From Mycteria americana (taxonomy: Eukaryota > Chordata > Aves > Ciconiiformes > Ciconiidae): DNA of 64,000 nt. The notes under the pieces are model-generated. The model did not search any database. It was not told where the DNA came from and saw nothing but the letters and a program-made list of their open reading frames with translations. Each line of letters opens with the position of its first letter. The first letter of the stretch is position 1. The stretch covers positions 41,833,173 to 41,897,172 of the forward strand of contig NC_134373.1 in NCBI RefSeq assembly GCF_035582795.1, given 5' to 3'. Below are positions 55,984 to 64,000 of the stretch, piece after piece. A program made the translations under genes and the position numbers.

Positions 55984-56324
55984 TGGTGGATTTATGTATA
56001 TGAATGCCATACAGTTCATGGCTGATACCAGTTCTAACCCAGGAGCGGTTTGACTAGAGTTTGGTTTAGGTTTTTTCCAGTCTCTATGTTGGTGAAGAAA
56101 GACTTAAAATTGAAGGATTAGCAGGTTGTGCTTGGATGCATTTTCACATCTGGAGGATGCATTTTCACATCCCGACTATTGACAAATCGCCCAAATGTGT
56201 CTCTCCGCTGGATGGTCTGACCTGTCAGTGCAGTGACCAGTGGTTTAGAAACCTGGAATTTTTATATTCTATTTTAATAGGAAAGCTTGAGGCTGTGATT
56301 ATGTATCGTGCAATGCAATACCCA
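55984..56324. repeat. Right copy of the 341-bp LTR-like direct repeat
   Basis: Identical to 53592-53932 except G to A in the run GTTGGTG(G/A)AGAAAG and C to T at the end of the first GGATGCATTTTCACATC(C/T) unit. The near identity implies recent duplication, homogenisation, or a shared single origin as in LTR pairs. Confidence 0.85.
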
Positions 56325-56331
56325 ATAGTAT

Positions 56332-59300
56332 ACCAGACACAGGGGAAGTTCATTGTGCCTGTAGCTATAATAGTACGTTAAATACCAGGGTTATTAATCT
56401 TTCATCACCTCAGAAACTTGTAGTCCATATATTAATGTGTTTTTGTATGGGATTTAATTGCTCAGACTTGTAACAACTCAAAACTTAAATCCTGTTTCCC
56501 ACTTGAGTGGCTTGAGTCTTGAGAAATCGGTTCTATTTAAAAGCAGCAAATTGTTGTTTTGATTCTGTTACATTTTCAGTGGCATGTGGAGGTACATCTA
56601 CGTTTGCTCGGAAGGTTCATTTTTAAGGACAGGTATTAGGTGGCAGACAGCAGGTACACATTGTAGTTAAGCAACCCCAAAAGCCTGCTGGTCCCCATAT
56701 CTATGTGTCTCACATGATAAAGGTGTTAAGAATATAAAGAATATCCGAGTCTCCCTATTGAAATGGACAGTCTGTTGGGTTTCTGTGTTGTTTCTCCATA
56801 GCGGTAGGCGGTAGATGCTGTCCATGGAGTTTTCTTCCTTTCTTTGATAATACAATGGGCATTATTCTATAAGAAGAAATCACTGTTTTCTGTAAAATCA
56901 GTGTAATTCATAGAGCATTTCAACATCCCACCATGCAGCAATACTAGTGAGCTGACAGAGACAGGCAGTAGTGTAGGTGCCGGAGGCAAGCAGCAGCACA
57001 GCACAGCTATTCAGCCTCCTCTCCTAGAGAGAGGGCCCTGGGTGCTGACCTGGGAAGCTCTGGGTTGCGGTGCGGCGTGGCGACACGCTTTCAGTCCACG
57101 TAACTTTCCCTTGAACTCATTCGAAAGGTTTTTGGAACGTAAAATACATGAAAATAATTTCTCTGCAGGGATATCTCTGCTATAGCTCTGCTAGGTCTGG
57201 AATCGCACTGTGAACTAAATCTAGCTTATCTTTGTATTGCTCTGGTTAAGCCAAGCATCTAATTTTATGCATAAATCTGTTAAAGTCAATGGGAGAGCCT
57301 GTGGCAGAGAGCTTTGCTGGTCTCGGGTCTGAGTGAGGTTGACTAAAGAATATACTGGAAATTTACACTTTAGATGAAATTATGTTTTTGTTAATCAGCG
57401 TTTGCTTGTATGACATACATCAGCACCAGCCCGGAAGGTAAGAAGATGTTTTACAGATGGGTGGAGCCCACGCCTCAGACTAAGGCAATGATTTTCCAAA
57501 AGTAAATAGCAGCCAGGAGTGACGCCGGAAAGGGAATTCCAGAGTTATGGCTTCCTGCACCTGACTTGAATCATGTCAGCACCATATTCTCTATCTCAAA
57601 GAAATTACCACAATAAAACACCTTAATGTTTATCTTAACATAATAAAGAAAGGTATTTCTTACAATAAAATATGATTAGACCTGTGGAAGAAAGAATAGT
57701 CTCTAAACTAGCTTCAGATGAAGGCAAACTGTACCTTTTATTACATGGTTTTGGCTTTCACATTGCATAAGCTGAAAGTAGCAACGCTTATTTTTAAGAG
57801 TTAAAAAAATTTAAAAGGTTAAAAAATTTTTTGAAAGGTTTTGACATTCAATCTGTCATCATTGTCTTCTCAAGAATGCATGCAATGTTTAAAAAAAAAA
57901 AAAAAAAGGCAAAAGGAGAGGGTTTTGTTGAAAGACATTGATCTTCTTTGGAGTTCTTGTTTGGTGTTCTGCTCATTAAGCTCCTGACATGGAAACAGAC
58001 TTGAAAAGGCTGAGAACTATGACATTAGACGTAGCTTTTAGGTATGTCGTCAGGCCTAGTAATACAATATATACTGAACTTGATTTTTTTTTTTTTTAAC
58101 AGCAAGAACCTATATTTTAAAGTAATGCTTTTCTTCGGCGCTTCTCTTCACTGTGAAGTGCAACACCCAGTACACGTTCAGAAGATTTATAGAATAGACT
58201 ACTTGCAAGGTTTCATCTTAATTTTTGAAAATTAGTTTCAGTTCTTCTAGCCTATACCAACAACATTTTTGTGGCTGAGTGCATATTGTTAAAAAGTGCA
58301 CAGGACTGGAATGTATGGAAAAATGGAATAGAAATTTGTACTTGAGAAACAAACCAGTTGATGTAAGCGTAAGTTTTCATGTTGAGTGACAAAAATAATA
58401 GACCTCAGTACAGCAGGGATGGAGAAGAGGTCATGGAAGAAACAATATAGGAGACGTAAATCATGTACTTTTTCTATTTTTCTCATTTAAAGAAAGTATA
58501 AGGGAGCAACTGTAGAGTTCAAATAACTCAAATTCAAATGCTGTTTATAATACAAAGCTGAGAAATTCATTACCGGAATCATCACTGGATAATATGAAAA
58601 AGGGGAATCTTCCTTTATTTTTACCTGCTAGAGTGTCAGAACCAATGCAAAGCCTCGTGTCACCCATACCACAGCGCGGTCGATGCAGGCTGGGACACCG
58701 GCACAGACCGGCGGCTTCTCTGTGGTGGTTTTTGGAAGTTTCTGTGGAGTATCTGGCAGAGGTGGTTGCCTCTGAGCCACCTGGCCTGTTAATAGGCTAT
58801 AGCTATTTGTTTAGATGGTGCCTATGCTGGCAAAAATGTTTTGCGTATGTATAAACTGCATAGTGGAAGGGATTTGAGGGTTTTGTCTTTATTTGATGTT
58901 ATGCTGAACTTGCTCAGAAATATTTAGAATACCTGGCTCTTATGTGACTTTTTTTTTTTTTTTAAATACAGTTTTCTGCTACATGTTTATACCCATCCTA
59001 GAAGAAACCTCAGCTTTTTGTATAGCCCTTCATAGCTTGGTTTCTGTAGCTGAGTGCATTGTGCCTGCTGCTGAGCTGCTGCACTGCTGAGAGCTGCCAG
59101 TTGTTACCGCGGTCCCTGTGACCTTCACAGGCCTCTTGCAGGGCAACGTTGGAAGCATTTTGCATGGTTCTTGGGATACGATTTGTGAATCCTCTCAGTA
59201 TTCCATGCCTTAATTTGTATTATGGACACGGAAGTGAATCGGGGCAATTAAAGTCTTTTAAATACGTGCCTGCTTATTTTTTTTGTGGGGAAAAAAACCC

Positions 59301-60217
59301 CAAACAACCACAGCAGCAACCTTTTTGTTTTGAAAAGCTAGCAAATCTTTCCCACAAATTAAATTCTGTTAGATTTTTATTTTGTTGTAATACAGTGTCT
59401 AGAACCAGACAACGTGTTTGTAGTGAAACTAATTTTAGTGCAAACTAGGGACTAGGAGGTTTCACTGGCGCTTGCCAAGAGTGAATGGGTCTCAGCAAGT
59501 GTCTGGATGGAGACTGTGAAATTAGAAGAGACATCGGAGAACATGTGCTGAAGCCCTCTTTCTGAATTAACTTACGCCGAGTGCAAGACTTCAGAACCCG
59601 TTCGAAGTAGAACTGTGGCCTTTCCCAGCAGAAGCTAAGGGTAATGGCACATACTGCCCTGTACTAGAAATCAAAATCAAAGCAAATTCACCTTTCTGGT
59701 ACACAATTCTTGTTTAGCTTGATATGTAGTATATCAAGGGGCTTGCTAAAGCCATGATGAAGCAGGTAACATTGGTCTGAATGGTTTAAATCCATGCTCA
59801 GCCTTTCAGCGTGTTTGCCCTGCGTTTTCTTTCACTGCGTTCAGATTTCTGCTGATCTGAAATGCTGAAAACATTTATAGTGTCGATGTTATGTAATGGA
59901 GAGACTTAGAAGCACCTCTGAACATAATGGCGAAACTAATGTTATGAGGTACTACAGGTGGGTTTTGAAAATACCAGTAAAGAAATGGCATGCTTCGTAC
60001 GCGGTAAGATAAATAGCAAAAGGGGGACAGCAAGTTGAAGGTAAGTCAGCAGCGTGGCCTTGCAGCAAGGAACGCAACCAGGTCCTGGGCTGTATTGGCA
60101 AGAGCATAGGCTTGCTTGAGGGAAGTGATCCTTCCCTTCTGCTTGGCCATTGCAAGACCACGTATGGAGTAGCGTTCCCGGTTTTGTACAGCCAGTACAA
60201 GCAAGACACTGACAAAG
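56332..60217. other. Noncoding stretch, probable intron (part 2)
   Basis: 3.9 kb of mainly AT-rich sequence with A-runs at about 57891-57907 and T-runs near 58085-58098 and 58950-58963. I see no coding exon or RNA gene. Confidence 0.55.
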
Positions 60218-60330
60218 TGCAGCAAGTCTGGCAGAGGTGGAGAGGAGGCTGGAGCACAGGAGGGGCTGAGACACCTGGGTTTGTTCAGCCAGGAGCAGAG
60301 GAGGCCGCAGGGGATGTTGCACCATCTCTT
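60218..60330 (+). mobile_element. Diverged CR1-like fragment
   Basis: GAGGGGCTGAGACACCTGGG and TTTGTTCAGCCAGGAGCAGAGG conceptually match the CR1 ORF2 segment that reads (E)GLRHLGLFS-QEQRR. The edges are unclear and the fragment is old. Confidence 0.6.
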
Positions 60331-60713
60331 CCCCCAGCTGGAATCACCAAATTATTAATGTTTACCTAGAGAGTGAAACCGTGGAGAAAAACGTGGTGAT
60401 CTCGGAAATACGTACAAGTGGCTGACAGAACAAGGGAAGAGGAGGTGATGCTAGCTGGGTCTGGCAGGCTGTGCAGCAGGTTGTCCAAGTCCAAGGGTGT
60501 GATGACAAAGTAGGGCAGGGGAGAATCCTTTTGCTCGGAATCTGTCTGCAGAGTTGAGCAGCTGATGCACCCTATAGTTTCTTAAAAGATATGTGCATGG
60601 GACATAAGGAGAGTCTTCTCTCTTCTGGGAAATGACAGGTAACTTGCACTTTTCCTGATTCATCAGTGCTGCAGAGAACTCCACATCCATAATCACTCTC
60701 CCGTGTCGCAAAT
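60331..60713. other. Noncoding spacer between CR1-like fragment and LTR
   Basis: About 380 bp with no recognisable feature. Confidence 0.5.
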
Positions 60714-61310
60714 TGTCGTGGTTTAACCCCAGCCGGCAACCCAGCCCCCCCCAGCCACTCACCCACTCCCCCCTGGTGTGATGGGGGAGAGAACCGGAAG
60801 GGTAAAAGTGAGAAAACTCGTGGGCTGAGATAAAGACAGTTTAATAGGGAAAGCAAAAGCTGCGCACAAGCAAAGCAAAGCAAGGCATTCCTTCCCTGCT
60901 TCCCGTGGGCAGGCAGGTGCTCAGCCATCTCCAGGACAGCAGGGCTCCAGCACGCGTAACGGTGACTGGGGAAGACAAACGCCATCGCTCCCAACGTCCC
61001 CCCTTCCTCCTTCTTCCCTCAGCTTTATATGCTGGTATATATATATATTCATATGGCGTGGAATATCCCTTTGGTCAGTTGGGGTCAGCTGTCCCAGCCG
61101 TGTCCCCTCCCAGCTCCTTGTGCCCCCCCAGCCCACTCGCTGGTGGGGTGGGGTGAGGAGCAGCAAAGGCCCTGACTGTGTGTAAGCACTGCTCAGCAAT
61201 AGCTAAAACATCCCTGGGTTACCAACGCTGTTTCCAGCACAAATCCCAAACACAGCCCCATACTAGCGACTATGAAGAAGAATAACTCTACCCCAGCCCA
61301 AACCAGTACG
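60714..61310 (-). mobile_element. Solo LTR, avian ERVL-like, minus strand
   Basis: Read on the minus strand it resembles the LTR at 18842-19450: a start ACTGGTTTGGGCTGGGGTAG, shared blocks such as GAGCAGTGCT, CACAAGGAGCTGGGAGGG and GGGACAGCTGACCC, an ATTAAACTGTCTTTATCTCA block and an end GGTTGCCGGCTGGGGTTAAACCACGACA (split here only by description). It keeps a TATAAAG box near + strand 61023-61029, and a TA-rich run at 61036-61048. The expected first base T is C here (CGTACTGG). I find no clear 5-bp target duplication (CAAAT versus ATCCT), and no internal viral sequence. The open frames over it are shadows. Confidence 0.88.
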
Positions 61311-64000
61311 ATCCTACTTGCATCTGGTGATGTTTTCTTTTAGGTTTCTGTTATTCTTAACATATTTTACATAGTTCATGCTTTCACCACTTAAAAACCC
61401 AAGCAAACATTTATTCCTTTTGCTAGGTAACTGAGTGCAGTGCTACTTTGGGAAGGCGGCTTTTTTTTTTTTCCTCCTTCAGTTGTCTACTTCAGAATGT
61501 GGTTCGAGATTACAAAAACAAAGCGATCTTTCCCCAGGGATTAGCTGTCCTGCAAAGACTTTTCAAATTCTTTAATCTGTAGTTTCTACTCTCTTGAAGT
61601 GTCAGGAATGGATGTAAACCATGTGCTTGTTTATTGTCGTATTCATTTCACTAGTCATAGAGAAATTGAGAAGTTGTTTATTTTAATCTGTAGGGTTTTT
61701 CCCCAAGCCTAAACAATCGTTTGCCTTAAGTAAGCATTAGATATCCTGTTCTACTTTGCATAAAACAAGTATGCGGTCTCTTTCATTGCACAAAAGGAAA
61801 CAATTGTTCTTGAATTCTCATTATATTCTCCTTGTTTCTAAATAAAAAAAAAAAGCAGCACTTGTTTAAAATAATCACCAATTAAAAATAGTGCTTCAAA
61901 TGAAATGGGATTTGTGTTACTGGGAAAAGAGGGTCCTTATGCTTGATGTGTTTGAAGTGCGAAGTGTACAACCTACAGGTGTTGAATATACAGTAATTCT
62001 GCTTGGCTTTAGTCCATGAAATTAGCCACCCTGCTTTCTTTAGCTTGCTGGGAAAATTGCAAATGCCCTGGGTTGTGTCTCCCTGGCAGTTAGGAGTTTA
62101 GCAGGACATTGGTTCTTAGCGGACTTCCAGACAGAGTCCCATTGTTTATCATTAAACGCTGCCAAGAACTTATCAGATGCTGTGTAATGAGCCCCCTGCT
62201 TTCAGAGATGCTTCGGGACTGTGAAGAAACTGCTAACAATTATTGACTTTCATTTCATAGTAGTCCTCTTAAATGAGAAAAGCTTATTCATTTTTCACTT
62301 TTCTTTTAGTGGTTTCATCTGGTATATCCCCTTGTTAAATGGGATTTTTCAGGCATGGGCATTTTAAGCATTTGTATGTGGCAGGTATTGATTTGTCGCC
62401 ATTAGTATTGCATTTCTCGGGTGCGGTGTGGTTCAGGGATATGTTGCCTCTGGAAATACTGGTGTGCTTTCTCTGCATCAACGTGCCAGCTCTGTAGGTA
62501 CGACCTTGCTGGTAAGCTCATACCTACAGAGGTATCTAGGTAGGAACTGATTTAGTTCATACTAAAGGTATGGTAAGGAAACTGATTTAGTAAAATAAAA
62601 ATCCAAGAAAAATCCCCAAACATGACCAAAATGACACATGAAGGTGTGCATTCTGTGCCCTCTTGTGATAACCCATGAGGCGAATTAAAGGCTCGTTGCT
62701 GCCAAAAGAGCCTGTGTGATTCTCCTGCTCTCCGATTCCCTGTTTCCCCCTTCGCCCCCACCTCCCGCTCCAGTCCATGCACCCGCTTGCTCCCTGCACG
62801 TTCATTTTCTGCCGGCCGGTCTGCGGAACCGAGAGGCGATAAGGATGCTTCTGCAGCTGCTCCTACAACTGAGTAAATTACTGGAGCAATCACAGCTATG
62901 CCGTGGTAGGGCTTCCTGCTGCAAGCACGTACTCAGAGGGCAGCAGATGGCGGCCAAGAAATCCTCTGGGTTTTTCCTGACTCCGTGGCTTGTTTCAACT
63001 CTCTTCTTCTGCCTGAAGTCCCCAGCCATGGTGGCAGCTTGACAAGGGCATTGAGCTGGCACTGCTGGTAAAAGGCAGTGCTGCTGCTGCCTGGTGCTGG
63101 CCCAGCTCTTTGGGAGGGTGCATGCGGAGCCCGAGCTGGGAGCACATCTGCGTTACACCCAGCCAGGCCAAAAAAAAAAAAAAAAAATTCAGTTGAAAAC
63201 AGCCTACTGAAGCTTGGGAAAGGCCTCCCTCTTTTTTTCAACACAAACGCTACCTTAAAGTGCTCCTCAGGCTATGGTATTAGTGTTTGGTTGCAATACT
63301 CTTTCAAGTGGCAATTTCTAATCTGCTCGACTGCCCAGGGTATTCTGACTTTAGAACTTAGATATTTGATCAACTTTAAAATATTACTCTCACTGACACT
63401 ATTGCAAAGGATTTCTAAGACTGCAAGTGAATTAGGCATCTCTTCTTTCCACTTGGCCTCACTGGTGTGGTAGAACATTCGGGATATATTCAGTGTGCGT
63501 TTTAAGTGTAACATTTCTGTTTTCTCAATTATAAAACGCAGCAGAAGGAGCTATCAAGTTCCAATTTCTTAACAGTTTTTAAAAACCCATCTTAAAAGTG
63601 ATTAATTAACAGTATCCTATAAGAAGCATCATGTTAGAAGTCCTAGAAGGTGCTGTATTTTGCTTTAAAACTTTACAAGTGTTATTAAAAGGAGATAGGA
63701 GGGGATTACAGAAGCTACAATGCAACCAAGCAAACTTTCTATCCATTTAGAAAAGTACTTGAACTACTGCTTCCTTTCACAAGGAAACTGTGATTAATGA
63801 CCACTGAGCAAAGAAAATTAATCTATGACGATAAAAAGCTTCACCGGTCCCATCACCTGTCTCCAATCCCTCTTAATAAAACAGTACTGCCGTGGGACGC
63901 AGCAAGGGAAGATTCATGTGTTGAGAGCCAGGCTCCAATGGATAATTAAAGTTCAAATATACTTGCTGCATATTTCACTGGTAACTATCTATTTGATCAG
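61311..64000. other. Noncoding stretch to the end of the window
   Basis: 2.7 kb with A-runs at about 61842-61854 and 63171-63187. A GC-richer patch at 62700-63170 produces overlapping frames on both strands (for example 62716-63042) but has no splice logic or recognisable product. No LY6/uPAR cysteine pattern is seen. Confidence 0.5.

Larger units (their letters stand above)
53585..56331. mobile_element. Unclassified 2.7-kb element bounded by direct repeats
   Basis: Two 341-bp near-identical direct repeats enclose 2051 bp without coding capacity. The outermost bases form a perfect 10-bp inverted repeat, ATACTATTGG (53585-53594) and CCAATAGTAT (56322-56331), which can be read as TA-CTATTGG...CCAATAG-TA. 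The interior contains an A-run (54107-54118), a (GT)n tract (55267-55284) and a T-run (55827-55842) but no gag/pol-like sequence, no purine tract before the right repeat and no recognised primer site. It could be a nonautonomous LTR-like element or a recent segmental duplication with insertion. The classification is open. Confidence 0.5.

Noticed and set aside
53592..56324. Canonical endogenous retrovirus
   Set aside because: No gag/pol-like translation, recognisable primer binding site or polypurine tract in either orientation, and flanks are inverted instead of directly repeated.
62845..63042. Leucine-rich start MLLQLLLQLSKLLEQ as a possible LYPD6B signal peptide
   Set aside because: It lacks a signal-peptide-like cleavage context and no LY6/uPAR cysteine pattern follows; it sits in a GC-rich patch open on both strands.

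Overview
The window looks like bird nuclear DNA. It holds widely spaced exons with GT-AG introns, several CR1 LINE fragments (three ending in or near the typical ATTCTATGA-type 3' end), two related LTRs of an avian ERVL-like type, and one GC-rich CpG island in otherwise AT-rich sequence. I cannot name the species. The LTR family weakly suggests a non-galliform bird.

Positions 1 to about 38990 (+ strand) carry the 3' two thirds of a conventional kinesin heavy chain gene, recognised as KIF5C. Fifteen coding exons (550-698 to 29170-29276) join in frame with consistent phases into 634 residues. They start at the neck linker, run through the neck and stalk coiled coils and the light-chain-binding segment, and end with the IAK autoinhibitory tail motif and a short KIF5C-type C-terminus. 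The motor-domain exons lie upstream of the window. The stop codon is only 6 nt before a good splice donor. A probable noncoding terminal exon of about 3.8 kb starts at 35191 and ends near 38990, at an AATAAA followed by a GT-rich element.

From 39000 to 40850 I see no gene. A CpG island at about 40860-41640 contains two good + strand splice donors and is probably the promoter and first exon of the next gene. In the vertebrate gene orders I know, LYPD6B follows KIF5C on the same strand, so it is the best guess by synteny; no LY6/uPAR domain exon is visible here. A short exon-like block at 42633-42752 has a good acceptor, an ATG in good context, 26 codons with high GC at third positions, and a donor. 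It may be the first coding exon of that gene, but I do not recognise the peptide.

From 42753 to 64000 there is no convincing coding exon, and this is probably intron of the downstream gene. It contains CR1 fragments, an antisense LTR (60714-61310), microsatellites, and a notable pair of 341-bp direct repeats (53592-53932 and 55984-56324, 2 differences). These bracket 2.05 kb of noncoding DNA, have TG...CA ends, and the whole unit is flanked by a perfect 10-bp inverted repeat. I cannot assign it to a known family, and it is the least explained structure in the window.
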